NCBI RefSeq assembly: GCF_032062135.1
Contig: NC_092860.1
Span: 2,436,588 to 2,500,587, forward strand
DNA length: 64,000 bases
DNA from: Pyxicephalus adspersus
Lineage: Eukaryota > Chordata > Amphibia > Anura > Pyxicephalidae
Reading direction: 5' to 3'
Shown here: piece by piece, positions 47,645-61,359 of the stretch
Position numbering within the stretch: the stretch's first letter is position 1
Layout: every line of letters begins with the position of its first letter
Notes under the pieces: generated by a model
What the model was told of the DNA's origin: nothing
Seen by the model: the letters and a program-made list of their open reading frames with translations, nothing else
The model's database searches: none
Program-made: the position numbers and the translations under genes

Positions 47645-50600
47645 TATACTGAATGTAACCATAGTTAATTGCTGTAAAATTTGGTGGGCTATTGGCATTT
47701 TGATTCTGGTATTTCCTCAGACCATTCCTCCAGTATCTACAACATGTCAATAAATGATCACTGCAAGTAAAATAACCCTTCATTCACATTGTTTTATGAA
47801 CATATAATTGTATTAATATAAATATAAATGTAGCTGAAACACCAAAGTGTTAGTATACTTTTTATATTATAGTCCCATAAAGGGGGATTTCAGTTACTTT
47901 ACCATGATGCATTTATTAGGCTTTGCTGTACTAATACTTGACACTGACGTACGAGTCCAGTTGTAGATTCTAAAGTGATTTTAGCTCAATTTGTCCGTCC
48001 AGACAAAGACCTTTCCATTCTCCATTCAAAATGTAAAAAAGTTCCCATTCGATTCTTGGTATCTGTTGTAAATTGTTTGCAGATATTTGCAGAAGTCCTG
48101 CATTAAAATCTTTGTGGGATAAGGTGAATCACAGTAGGGTGGAGAGGCGCGTTTGCATGAAAAGGCCAGGGAATGGATGTCTGCAGGCTGCGGGGTTGGT
48201 AGTTGTGTTAGTTGGATTGAAGTGTGAAAGAAGGGAAAATGGAAGAAGTTAGATGGGTGAGGAATGGGGACAACAGTGTTGAATGGTGGGGTAACAGGCA
48301 AGGGACCCCAGCACTAAATGACGGGGTAAGACGCGGGAAAATCATAGCCTGTAACGATGGTCAGAAAAGGGGGTTACATCTTTATATCAGCACGGTAGGA
48401 CTGGAGGATGGCAGCATTGAAGAAGGGGATTTGTGGATCGGTGAACCTGGGCTTGGTGTAAGGGGTAAGAAAGAGGAGATTTATTCAGCACTAGATGGAG
48501 GAGCAATGTCTCTTTCTTAAATCGGCTGGCTTGGGAGGTAGAAATAGGACTACACATGTCTTTTGTACTGGAGAAAACTTATACGTCTGTATTCATTTAA
48601 CATTTTTACATCACATTTTCACAAGAGGTTGTTTTCCGTTGTATTTTCTTTAAATGCTCAGTTTGGTTTGCCCATATTTTTTTGACAAGTTTACATTTAC
48701 TTTGTAATGTTGTAATTTTATTTTTCTAAAAGTGTACCTTTAAAATTCTCTCCATGTTTCTATTTCTGTTCTTAACGCATTGATTTTGCACTGGAAAACT
48801 TGAAGGATCAGGAATGAAAAGTCTTGTCTAAAATGCTAGATGAAAGTGCAAGCTTTGGACAGTACCCAGATGTAGCCAGGGAGCCTGAAACGCAACAGGA
48901 AAATGTGGTTTGTTTTCATAGAAGTATTAACTTTCCTTCAAAGTCATTTGTCTCTTACTGTATAAACTTGTAAATATTATTTTAAAATTCTAGCTGGAAT
49001 AAAAGCAACACCTAAAAGTGGAGTTCTTCTATCCCACCTGAAACTGAACTGTGATGTAATGGTAGCCAGGATTCTACGAGACCGCGTTAAACCGTGGTGG
49101 ATGATTTTTATTTCTATTCTGTTTAACACAGCGGACATGTTGTCAGTGTTCTGTTTATGGGACTCACTTTATTTCAGAAAGCAGTAATTGGGAAGTTAGA
49201 CCCAAAACTGTGATCAGTGAATTTTGAACAACAGGTTAATGCAGTTTTTATTCATGAAATGAAACTTGGATGCTGACAGTCCAGGAAAAGATTGGGTGAG
49301 TAGAGAGCGGTAGGAATTTAGCTGATTTATGGAATTAGGTTTGAGCCCAAGCGAGGGTATTATTAGTATTTGTATTAGATGATAGTTTAGGGGACTAAGG
49401 TCAAAGTCAAAATGTGTGTAAAATGAATTTAGCTGATTTTAGGAAGTAAGTTTGAGTCTAAGTGAGGGTATGATTAGTATTAGGTGTCAGTGTTACATGT
49501 TAGGTTTATTATTATAGTTTAGGGGATTAAGTCATTTAGGTCAAATTGTGTGTATAAAATGAAATTAGGTGTAGGAGGGATTGACTAAGGTTTGCTAGTT
49601 TTTCCTAGTGCAAAAAACGCCTACAGATACTGCATGGTTCATCACCCAACCTGGATAGTAATGTGCTGACAAGTATAAAGACTCTGTACTTAAGCCAAAG
49701 TTTTATTTTAAAACCTAAATGCAGCCAAGTATTTATTTTTAGTTTTCTTCTAGAAAATGATTTCCCTTTCCTTCTTGTCCTGACACTGGTTACATGGGCA
49801 GAAAGTGTGGAGAAATGTTCCTCATGGGCGGAGACAGCGGATGGCAGAATATTGCATATGTGTGTGTCATGGTGCTTGTGCCAAAGTAAATACTGATCAG
49901 AAAATAATTTTAAATGGTTTAGTATACACATATATAGCAGCAGATCTGCTCATGGGTACTCATAGACCTGGCTGCTCATAGACCTGATGAAAATGATAGT
50001 AATTAATCATCTTAAGAGAACTATGTTATATATTATATATACTTACATTTATTCTACTAATGTTGAGAATGACAAACTCTTTAACGACTTCCAACTGTTT
50101 GGACTGTGCCTGCGGTTGGTAATTAATAAAATGATACTGTTAAATAGACATTTAAGCTATATGAACTGAATGCACAGGAAGCTGAAAGTTATTTTATAGA
50201 GGAAACTGCAGATTTGTGAACAGTAAAACGGGTTAAACATTACTAATTGTCCACTTTCTAGACATTTTACACTTCTCACCTTTTGTAGTGAGGAATGCTA
50301 AAGGAAAGATTCAATTCATACAACAATTGTAACAATCTGTGACATTTAGCCAAAATGTATTGAAAGCCTTTCTTTTTTATAGATTTAGCTAAGAGTAAAA
50401 TGGAAATTCAAAGCATTTCTGTAAAGCACTTCTCAAGATAAATTGCTTGCAAATGCTGAAAATAAAAAATTCACTGTTCATGTCAAAGCAATAAAGAAAA
50501 TTACCTTTATTTTCAGGAGAAGACTGATTTTAGTCTTGTCGTGTTATGTTGAAGTATTCTGCGCACTTTAATAGCGTTCCTTGTTAAAAGGAAAATAAAA

Positions 50601-51593
50601 ACACCTGTACTGGGAGAATACGTGTGCTCCTGTTTTTTGTCTGACCCTCTCCTAATACAGAGCTTGATGCATGGCCAACATAAGTTTCTTTTATATAGTA
50701 ATTCCTATGTATTAAATAAAAGAAAAAAAATATAATTGATGGGGAGATGTCCAATGAGAAAAGGCAGCACAGAGCAATGTTTGTATGAAGTTTGTATGTT
50801 TGTGCTTTGTGTGTATTTCTTTACACAACGTAACCATCTTGCTTTATTTAGCAGTATGGGCAATTTTTTTATAAAGCCGGGAAGAGTCGAGTTTTTACTG
50901 CTTTGTTTGTCCTTTCTGGTGTCTCCGCTACTTTTACTATAATAGGGATCACCAAGTCTAGAAAAGAGTGGAAGTAATACGCCTCTATAAAACACTTTTG
51001 TAGGATTGTTGGGGATTTATTGTTGTTTATCTTCCCTTTGGGATGAGAAAGCAGAATTTGAAATAAAATCTTCCTAAAGAGGATCAGAACGTGTGATCAG
51101 TACATCTGCAGGAAAAACTGTTTTATTATTGTCACATGTCATGTTTTAATTCTTTACCCATTGGGAACATTCGCCTCCTGGCTGTGATCATTGTTACCAA
51201 AACAGAAAAATAGGGGACAAAATAGAAGAAATATTTTTGTCAGAGAGGGGCTTGAGAGGTCAATCTGTGATTTTTTAAGGTGGCCAGATAGATAGATCCA
51301 TGTTAGGATATGTCACTGCGCATGCAAGTCTTAGGAAAGTGGCCCCATGAGTTAAGTTGTTTTAACTAATCTAAGACATAATATATGATATTATATAATT
51401 TATATAATTTATAACCACTTGAACCAGTACAATACTGTAAAAGTATGACATGTCAAGTAACCAAAACTGGTTTATTTGTTATATTAATATGATGATACAT
51501 TATATCATTTCTAATACTTGTATATATGTTTAGGTTTATAAACTTAGATTACTAGCACTACTTGCGTGTAAACCCTCGTAGATTCACCGCTAC

Positions 51594-51627
51594 CCCTGAG
51601 GAAGCCTAAAAGGGCGAAACGCGTCAG
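51594..51627 (+). repeat. GAGGAAGC / GAAACGCGTC repeat motif
   Basis: CCCTGAGGAAGCCTAAAAGG then GCGAAACGCGTCAGG. Nearly identical to 1208-1243 in the opposite orientation. The boundaries of the parent repeat are unclear. Confidence 0.5.
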
Positions 51628-51725
51628 GTACCACGGTTTATAGGAAGGGGCATATATTTACAAAATCATGTATATAGTGATATATGTGCACAGAAAGATA
51701 GTTGACCTATGTATAGTGGCCCCCT

Positions 51726-51767
51726 ATTATTATTATTATTATTATTAAACAGGATTTATATAGCCTA
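51726..51767 (-). mobile_element. L2-like LINE tail stub
   Basis: (ATT)n followed by AAACAGGATTTATATAGC, only the last bases of the LINE. Confidence 0.65.
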
Positions 51768-52107
51768 GGGCCTAAATGTCATTTGTACCTTGTATAAACC
51801 ACAAGCTATTTATTATAGCATATTGGATGACTTATTGTATTGATATGTGAGAGAATTATCACTCAATACAACACTATTAATTGCCGAAAACCCTCTACTT
51901 TCTTTCTTTATATTCTATTACTGTTAAATTTAGAGTATTGCATACCTATCCTCAAGGACAAAAGTACTTATCCACCACACACCACTATCTCAAGTTGTTT
52001 TGCTGGTAAAGAAGGGGGCAGATGAAGCAGGGAGAGGTGGGGGTGCAATAGTGAGGGTTGAGGTAGAATAAAAAAGTAAGAAAGACTTAAAAAAAGGAGA
52101 GTCTCTT

Positions 52108-52438
52108 TTATTGTATCGAGCAGCACTCTGGCCTTTGCAGCACTAGGTCCCAGGTTCAAACCTAGGCCAGGACGGCATGGAGTTTGCTGGTTCTTCCCGT
52201 GTCTGCGTGGGTTTCCTCTGGGTACTCCTGTTTCCTCTCACTTCCCAAAATTATGCAGTTAGGTTAATTGGCTTCCCCTCAAAATTTACCTTAGACTACA
52301 TTAATGACATATGATTATGGTAGGGACATTAGATTGTGAGCTCCTTTGAGGGATAGTTAGTGACCTGACTATCGACTTTGTACAGCGCTGCGTAATATGA
52401 TGGTGCTATATAAATACTATGTAATTATAATAATTGTT
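52108..52438 (+). mobile_element. tRNA-headed SINE with L2-like tail
   Basis: GCAGCACTCTGGCCTTTGCA, the B-box region CAGGTTCAAACCTAG, GTGGGTTTCCTCTGGGTACT, and the tail GACATTAGATTGTGAGCTCC, TACAGCGCTGCGTAATATGA. Close in length to the copy at 18241; the A box is damaged. Confidence 0.78.
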
Positions 52439-54198
52439 TCTTGTTTGTATTGTGTGGTGTCTGTTGAAGAGAGAGAAATGAGAAGGATAGCACTCATGAA
52501 AGAGCTGCTTCTCCTTCTTTGTCCAGTCACAGATTGGTGGAGATTGGGACTAAGTTGTAATATGTAATTTAATTACAGAATAGTGAGGTCACCGATCTGG
52601 CTGTCTGGCAGGAACATTTAGATAACATGATGGCGGCCTTATGGCATACCAGCGGCAGCAATTTATTAATTGCTTTATATGTCCCAAGCTAGGAGCTCCT
52701 ATAGAGTTAGGGACCACACTTCACGGATTGGCCTTGGTGAGCTGAAACTTCAGTTTTTAACAGAAATCCATAAACCGTTTCATTTATTGTTTGTGCAGAA
52801 TTTTTCATATAGTGTTCTGGATCACACAACTGGCTAAACACAAATACAATTTGCTAATTAAACAGTTCACATATTTGCATTTCCTTTATATTTGTTTAGC
52901 TTTTTCTATGCTATGAAGATTTAAAAAAGGAAATAGAATTAATATGTATCTGAATTCTCGCAGCAAAGTCTCTTGTTCTACACCTTAGAAAGAGTTTTGT
53001 TATACCTTTTGAACTTTTTTAACTTTTTGGAAGTTAAAAAAAGTGATTCTATCAGAAATCCAATACATTTCTTGTAATAGTATAATAAAATAATGTATAA
53101 TACTAGTAACAGGTTGTAACACTGTTAGCCTTGCTTTAGCTTTATTCTGTGAACCGTGTTAAGAAGAAGAAAGAAATGTCCATCAAGTTACTAAGATTTT
53201 TGGCTGCAATAAGTTAGTTTTTCAGATGTCACAAATAATTTTATACTATTTTATTAAAACTAAAATAAATGTACCAACCAAAAAGTGCCTAATGGAATTT
53301 TTTTCTGTACTTTTTAGTACAGAAGTGTTTTAAAAATGCTTTTAAGGATTATCATTGCTCGCAGTATAAGAAAAGAAACTTTTATAATTTCTATTTTATC
53401 AGTATCATAAAATTCCATTTTGCTGTAAACCTCTGGATGTTGTGTTTGTTTAGCAATTTAAAGCCTATTTGCTTATGTGTAATTGTGGTCTGACCACCTT
53501 TTAAATTATTTCCAAATTTGTTATCTAGGGAGGGCCTGCTTTAAGTAGCGCTAGTTAAACATGTCATTAAGGGAACGGCTGCATTTAAAAAGTCGTGCTT
53601 CAAGACAGAAAAAGGGAAATGGTTTTATTTTGTGGTTAGGAGAAATAATTTGCTATAAGTTCAAAGAATTTCAAATATTGCATATTTTTTTTCAACCAGT
53701 TGTTTATAAATCACATTTGAAGTTAATTAAGATGAATCTTGGACTGGACGAGGTGGGAAAAATAATTAAACATACAGAAAAAAATGTTCTTTGAAACGGA
53801 ATGTGGTTTATTTGTATTTCCGACCAAATTATGGCTGTGGGAGAGAATTAGTTGAGACATAATTCTTGGATAAACTGTGTCTTATCCTAAATGCTCCATA
53901 TTAGTTTTCAGGCGGCTGAAAGACATTCTTCAACTTTCAGCTGATACTTTGATGGGGAAAGAATAAAGTTTGACTGTTAAAGCTCTTTGGAGCCAGCGTT
54001 ATCATGAACAGACGTCCAACAGAAAAGGAGAATTAAAAGAGAATTTAGCTCTGCCATTTAGGTATGTGTGTAAAGTTATTCAATTAAAAAAAAATTCATG
54101 CTGTAACATATTCACATTGATTCCACATGAGCTTGATGTTTGTTTAGTTGTTTGTTGGTAGAATTTTAGTTCAATTTTGAATGTTTGTGAGCATAGAG

Positions 54199-54506
54199 CT
54201 CTTTATTGCAGAAAGTGACAGGTGTTGTCCCTTCTGCAAAAAAACATACCTGCATGTCCGCTATCACGGCTCAGCGCATGAGACCGCAATATGCCAGGTA
54301 ACCTTCCATCCCACGGGGCCGCCACCACCTAATAAACTACTGCACACATACTCAGTTACGCCATCCCCAACCGGCCAATTGAGATGGACAAAGATCCAGA
54401 AAAGCCAGAATAGGAAATGATGGCAGCACAATGAAAATTGCAGTCTGGCAGGTAAGTTTATTTTATTGCATAAGAAACATTACCTGTCCCATCTGCAATA
54501 AAGAAC
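54199..54506. mobile_element. MITE-like repeat with CTTTATTGCAGA ends
   Basis: CTTTATTGCAGAAAGTGACA on the left faces ACCTGTCCCATCTGCAATAA on the right, imperfect inverted repeats of about 45 bases. The interior is GC-richer than its surroundings. This matches a repeat type I associate with ranoid frogs. No target duplication was confirmed. Confidence 0.6.
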
Positions 54507-55609
54507 ATGTATGGCCATATATTATAATATATATCAATAGTTCTGCCTGAAGAAGTTCCTAGTGACCTAAAGTCATAGAAACTTTTTTCGGATCCTGATT
54601 GACCCGTAACAACAGCTCGTTAATCACATTTTTTATGAATCGCATGCAAATGTAAGGAAAAGTCGAGGTTATGAGATCAACATTTTTTTTGTATTATAGG
54701 GAAGAAGACATCCTTGGTATTCTTATTCCATGCTCCTATTTTATTCCTGAATTCCAGCCAAGAGAGATTGCACATTTAGTGAACACTCCATTCCCAGTAT
54801 TTCAGGTTGAATTGACTGGAATGAGCTACTAAGTAGGGCCTAAGTGTTGCTTACGTAACTGAGGGAGCTAGCAGGTTTGGGGAGGATGACAAAAAAAGGG
54901 GCAGGGCTGAATAGGATAAAAGTTTTGGCAGGATGACTAAGGTGCCAATTTAGAAGTTGTGAAATCAGGAAGTCCCACTGGTAGCGTGGAGGCAGCGTTA
55001 TGGTACAGAGCTTCTACATGTTTCAGCAGGAGTAGCATATGGAGTAGTATGTTCCTCACGTGTGTATCTACCAGCAGAAACTCAGCAGATTCCGGGGTAA
55101 CAGGGGACAGATGCTGGGGCTTGTGACAAACATTGGTTCAGATGCTGTCATTCAAGACATTGAGGCCACATCTGTGACTAGCAATCGTTCTAAAATATGG
55201 AGGTGCCTGGAACCTGTGCTAATCAGGCTACAACTGAGGACAATAATTCTGCTGGTGGCTGGTGGCAGGCACAGGAGGCTAGTGGTGGTGTTGCCTTCCT
55301 GCCTGTGTCTTTACAGGTCCATTGTAAAATAAAGGGTGGATGTAGTGGTGCTGTGGCCAGTCCGAATATTAGGTGTCTGATCCTACCATCTGCTGCTCCC
55401 ATCATGCCCAAAATATCAGGCTGTCATTGGCTTCATACTTTGCTTTGCTGCACAGCTTCTGGAGAAAGGTGATTACAGGATTTAGCAATCAAAAACCTCT
55501 GGACCTAAGGAGTGCCAGATTTCCGAAAATTCCCTCCACACACAGGCCAGCCTTCCTCTTGCAGCACCGCGGACATCTGGCACAGTTCCAGGGAGAAGGC
55601 GGCAGGTAC

Positions 55610-56273
55610 TAGTGTTGGTCGAATATCTCACTCTTGAATTCGACAGCTATTCTATCAAATAGGGCAATATTGTTCGGGTGATTGAACGTCGAATTCGAAC
55701 ACCATTAAAGTCAATAGAGGGAGAATTAGGGTTATTTTTCGGGGCTGTGTAGAACATCAAGACCAATCAGGTGACAGCTCCGCTCCCCCGATCCCTCTTG
55801 CAGCCGTAGGGTAACTATAGTATGTGTTCTTGGATAGAAATTCTTTATCCAAGAACACAGGAGTCCCAAGGGATCCCCGGGCACTAGAGGCTAAATGGGG
55901 ACAAGTCTAATCATTCATTCACCTCTAGTGCTCTGTGATTGGCTGGGGAAAGGAAAAATCGAGGTGATGAATAGGCAGACTTGTCCCTATTTACCCTCTA
56001 GTGCCCGGGAAACCCACACTGACAGGATGATTCCCATGGCTGTGCAGCCGTGGGAATCTTCCTGTCATTGTGGGATAACCTGTAAAAAATAAAAGTTACA
56101 CAAATCACACACCATCAATAAATTACTTTAACATTAAAGCCCTTTTTTTACACATTTTTTACACACAAATTTGCAAAGTCGAATCCCGTGTCTTTCGGGT
56201 TGGGTCTATCTGAATTCAAACAGCTATATTCGGGTCGAATATAAAGACAATCAGAATTCGAACAGCAACACTA
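55610..56273. mobile_element. Composite palindromic hAT-like element (TAGTGTTG family, complete)
   Basis: TAGTGTTGGTCGAATAT at the left and ATTCGAACAGCAACACTA at the right are inverted ends. The flanks GCAGGTAC (55602-55609) and GCAGGGAC (56274-56281) agree at 7 of 8 bases. Inside: a GTGTTCTTGGATAGAAATTC palindrome (55822-55859), a GGCACTAGAGG module and its inverse around 55876 and 55998, and GATTCCCATGGCTG/CAGCCGTGGGAATC near 56029. It is 664 bp and non-coding. Confidence 0.82.
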
Positions 56274-57599
56274 GCAGGGACGTTCCAACATGTATTTAGT
56301 TTACCAAGCAAGACCTAACAGCTGCATAGCGCCATAAAACATCAGTGGCCAAACAGTGTACTGCAGTCCCGTATTGAAAATGCGATCCGAAATTCATGCC
56401 AGAAAACTGAAGGGGCCGGATTTTCAATTGTCAACCTTTAATCTGCCTCAAAGTTTGGTGTGATGCCAGCAGAGACTGTGGGAGCAGAAGAGCAAGGTAG
56501 CAGGACAGACTCCCATATGACACAAACTCGTCATTTATTTTCCTAGGAACAACACTTCACCACTGCTACCAGGGATATCTGCTTTCTGTATTGGAGTTTG
56601 GTCTGTCCTCCTAAGTGTGGTTTCAATGAACACAGGTCTTGGGAAACATGTTCAGTAGGCAAGCTCATCTTCTACCATTGACATTATGCACAGCTTTGAT
56701 GCTATACTATGTAATCTTGACATAGATTACCTTATTTATTTGTGAAAGTTCTCATTTATCTGGGTCATTGTATATCTTGTAGTAGTTAGTCACACATACC
56801 TGGACTTATTCTTGCAATGTTAAGGACTTTTCACGGCTTTCCAGGCTGTTTTACCAGATGTATTAAAATCCCCCAGCATTGATATCCACATAGCACAGAT
56901 GCCTCATTAAATCGACGTGACACTGCAGATGTTGGTTGTCCAAGATCAGGAGGGGTGAACTTTGTTCAACCAAGGGTGCTACTTGGCCAACCAATCTGGG
57001 TTCACGCAAACCAGGAGAGCTTCTCCTAAATCAGCGATGAAGCTCAATACCAGTAACAACATGATAGCATACAGAGGAGAACCAGTAACTGAACTTTTCT
57101 TTATTTTTTTTGGGGGGGGGCATGGCTAAGGGGTAGAAATACCGATCATATCAGCATCTGAATAAATGGTAAACTAGAAACAGAGTCAAACTGTGTGAAT
57201 TACAGGCATTTTAATTGAATTTATTGAATTTAGTATAAACCACATTGTTATTGTCAATTCCTGTTAAGTATGCAGCTCTTAAAAGCTTCAATGCTGAGGC
57301 AATTCTTAACACAATAATATGCTTTTATTTAATTATGAAGCAATTATATAAAAGTGCATGTGTAAGAGTTATTATTAAAGTAAGTTGCTGCATCTTATTA
57401 AATGTTTCCGAGGAGGAAAAGGAGCAAGGATAAACTGACTTGGCAAGGAAAACATTCTTAGGGAATTTTGAAGTTTTTTTTTCTGTGGAACCTCAAAAAA
57501 TTGTTATTTTGGCCTAATTTTTTTTTTAAAGAGGAATCTACTTGTTTGTCCATTGTCGTATAAAATAAACAAATTATTGAGTAATCAGTGTTTCTGTGC

Positions 57600-57923
57600 C
57601 AGCACTATGTTCACACGTGCAATAATTATCGTTGTTATTGCGATCATTTCCAACGACTAACGACTGCACGATGCATGAATGAGTGCTGTACATACAGCGC
57701 CGTTTTGCTCTATGGGGAGGGGAGGAGGAGAATGACGGTGCGGCACCCTGCTGTGCTCTCTCCCCTTTTCGTTACAATCGTTCATCGTCCATTGTTCGTG
57801 GATTTGCCAGGACAGTCGATTGGACAATGGACGACGAGCACTTTACACACGCCAGATTCTCGTACGATATTGGCCCTGAGCTGATTATCGGATGAGAACA
57901 ATTGCACGTGTGTACCTAGCCTA
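57600..57923. mobile_element. GTACACACG-type MITE (copy 3)
   Basis: CAGCACTATGTTCACACGTG CAAT on the left faces ATTGCACGTGTGTACCTAGC on the right. GTACATACAGCGCCG, TTTGCTCTATGGGGAGGGGA and ACAATCGTTCATCGTCCATT match 26515 and, inverted, 39447. The overlapping open frames on the + strand are not conserved. Confidence 0.7.
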
Positions 57924-58261
57924 AGTGAATGATCTATGCATGACACTTAACCTTACAACGTTATTATATGCGCACAGTTTATTATATGGGCACAGGCGCT
58001 TTTCTTTCATTTCCTGAATTAGCCGTGGATTGGTACACTTTATGTAGTTTTGTATGTCCTGTCCTGATCTCTTTCACTAGCATGCATGTGTATCGCTTTT
58101 ATCTTAACAGGGCACAATTAGACATTTAGCCAAATTGTTAGTGCCCGCGTGGACTCACAATTGAGAAAGACTAGAATTGATGTACCTAAAAATGTACGGT
58201 AACATTTCTTCTAACAAACCGCAGTGTTGAACCCAGAAATTCTTTAAGCTGCATGGAAATA

Positions 58262-58395
58262 AATTGTAGGCAGGTGGCAGCCCCTGTATTGTCACCCAAC
58301 TCTTCAGTAATCATCCAAAAATAGCCGGATGGTTACTGAAAAGTGTGGGGTGGTGCCCCCGGCTAAAAGGGGCCGGGGAGAACACTGAGAAGGGA
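58262..58395 (+). repeat. Interspersed repeat shared with 17866-18010
   Basis: GGCAGCCCCTGTATTGTCAC, TTCAGTAATCATCCAAAAAT AGCCGG and GGGGCCGGGGAGAACACTGA parallel the first copy. Confidence 0.55.
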
Positions 58396-60330
58396 TATTA
58401 TTATAGTCTTGTTAAAGGTGACTTTCGAAACATGAGTTTAAAAAAATGTGGAAATATACTTACCTTACACCAGGCTGAAATCTAGATACCACCACAGTGG
58501 GATGAGATAGCTTGAGAAGATTGAATTTAATTTATTGTACTTGAAAGGTAAGATCTTGATAGTTTCTCCAGAGTTGCAGCCATCAAATGTTTGCAGTTCT
58601 TTGCTGCTTGAAGGTTCAGCTGCCATAGCCCAGTTTTTTTTTTTATAGGCAGACCATTTTTTTTTCTAAGGGCAGCCATCACTTTGGCTGGTGGTCTTCT
58701 GCTACTCCTTTCCTTCTCATTCCTTTTATGTAGGGTTATGTATAGTATGTTGGAAGTCTCCAGGTTTCTGCGCAAGGAGGGTGACTCTGGAGCTGGGGAG
58801 GTGATTAGGCTTAGCATTAGTGTTAGCCCTTCAAGATTTGTGATGTGCATTTAAAGCATCCGACTTCCCAATTGGAAGTAGCCATGGCATGGCAGAGCAG
58901 AGTAGGCAATTTCCTCAGTAGAGCAGAAACTGGCAGGTTTTTCCTCAGGTGAAAACTTAAATTCCATAGCTCAAGGTGCAGCAGCCATCTTCAAAGTGTG
59001 AATCTGCACTGAGCGGAATTCTGGACAGAGGACGGGGTGGTCCCAGCTTAAACAAATGAGGGGCAGATTTCATCATCAGCACAGGCTGTTGCTATCATCC
59101 ATCATTTCTGGGCACAGCACACTCTCTAAAAGTGCTAAAAGTAAATGTCTAATAAAGCCTTTCCTCCCTTCCAGACCAGGTTTGTAAGGTGACTATTTGG
59201 TCATCACCTATTACAGTCACAAGGTCAGTGTATCATTAGTGGTTGCCACAGTTGCTGTTGGTTATAGCAGAGCTTTGTATTTCATTGAACAAAAACAGGT
59301 TGCTGGTAAATCATTCTCTCTCATTGGAGGATGTTGCATCTACGATATATATGTATATAATTGCACGCTGCTATGTTACCTAACACAAATTTTTCAGTAG
59401 TCTTGTGCCTTCCACCACCATCAGGGACCAACTCCTAGCCTGCCTTTCACTTTTTAGTTGTCCTTAGCATCCTACTCCGGCTGGGGACATACCCAGTAGT
59501 CTGTAGTCCATAATCAAAACAGTGTGCACCAATGGATACAGAGAAAAAGATTTTATGGTAAATCCAAAAAAAAGTCACATTTCTTTTTTCCATGGTAATG
59601 TGCGGTTTTGACACCGTCTACTAAGGTCATGTGCCGATAAGTCAGCGTTGTTTCCGAAGTTCTTTCATGTAGCAAAATAACTATAATTATTCTTAAGAAC
59701 TGCATATGAGAAGATGGATGAACATAAACATTAATATAAATGGTCTGATGAATTGTGCTGTCAGACACAACCAGGTCTGCTATTATTAAGACAGAAATGA
59801 TAGTTCTAAAGAAAATATGAAACATTACTTAATACCAAATCTGGGATATTTGAACTGGGGAACAAAGTAAATGCACAATATTTGAAGAAAGAAAATAGAC
59901 TTTTATAAAATAGTTGGGAATGAAAATAATTGAAACCATCCCGTGTCTGTACAGGCTGGATCCACCATGGCTTCTTGGATGTAGCATTTTATGACTAAAT
60001 CATCCTGGGACATTCTTGTTTTCATATGTTTAATCTTCTGGAAAAATGTAAATGCCTATGGAAACAAGGTTGTTGTTTTTTTCTATCTTTTTAATACCAG
60101 AGAATCATAACGTGATTAAAGGAACATTATAGTCATTTTTGACAGCACTCTGAAAAGCATAATGTTTTATTTTGTTAAAGGGAATTTCCAATTTTTCCTT
60201 TTTATGTAGTATGAGGTTTTCTCGAGTCACAAAGGAGCCAAAAAATTCATAATTTCAAGTAGTTTTTTTTTGTTTTTTTTTTAAGAAAATCTATCCATAA
60301 TATTTTTGTGTGCGTGATGTTGTATTCTAG

Positions 60331-60490
60331 ATTGTAAGCTCTTCGGGGCAGGGTCCTCTCCTCCTGTGTCACTGTCTGTATTCGTCTGTCATTTGCAACC
60401 CCTACAGCACTGCACAATATGTTGCCCCTATATAAATCCTCTTTTTTATTATTATTATTATTATTATTAATAATAATAATAATAATAATA
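60331..60490 (+). mobile_element. L2-like LINE tail with (ATT)n
   Basis: GATTGTAAGCTCTTCGGGGC, GTCATTTGCAACCCCTA, ATGTTGCCCCTATATAAATC and a long ATT/AAT run. It is limited to the 3' end of the LINE at 3365. Confidence 0.85.
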
Positions 60491-61359
60491 GAAATAATAT
60501 TGTAATATACAAACTTGCATGAAGGAGATAGTTATGGTTGATTTGTGTAACATAGGAGTCTTTAAATACAGGTGGGCAAATGAACCAATCACAAAAGAAA
60601 GTAAACGTTTGCTATATTATTGATTAAAGTAAATTTAAAGCCTTAAGGAAAAGTATAAATACAATATTGAATGGGTAAACCGGTGTACATGCCCAAAGGG
60701 GACATTTGTCTTTAATTTCTGTCCTATAGAAACAACAGGAAGTGAGAATAAATAACTTTAAAGAATTCCCCTCTTGAAAAGTTGTCATTATTACCAAATA
60801 TCTCTATTTAAATGATAATTTCCCTTTTCTGTTCCAGTGAAAACTCAAATTTTGCATTTCCATCTTTATAATTGCACCTAAGACAAATGGAGAAGGTAAG
60901 CATCTCTGTAATGGACAAATATATAAAAAACTAAGCGTACCTATGTGAACAAAAAATAAAAAACAAATTTAGTTACATTTAGGAATTTGTCAAGCACCAG
61001 TACCTTTATTTCTTTTTATAGACATAACGTTTTTTGTCTTCTGTATTGGCATTGAATGGGAGTTGCAGAGATTGTAATAACTTTCCAGTTACTGATTCTG
61101 GGGGGCGTTGTGTTTTTGGATGAAATAACTTTGTAGCCAGAGATGTTCAAATGTTCAGGGCCGAAAACTTTTTTTTGCTAACATTTATGTATACTTCTAT
61201 GTTGACAGGCTTGCTGGGATATATTAAAGTGTTTATTTTTTCCAGCCACCAGCCAATGGAAGCCTTAGTATCCAGCTGGTGTGCACAGTGGTTAACAATT
61301 ATAATACTTACTTCTTTCTGCCCTTATAAAAATAAAATATTTGCTTCACTTGTGGCTTT

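Noticed and set aside
48224..48520. 98-codon + strand open frame, G-rich
   Set aside because: No domain, no splice context and no match that I recognise. It was left out for lack of evidence, although it is among the longer non-repetitive open frames here.
49005..49115. Possible next ANKFN1 exon
   Set aside because: No reading frame across it resembles the expected continuation after the SCR codons, and no convincing splice pair was seen.
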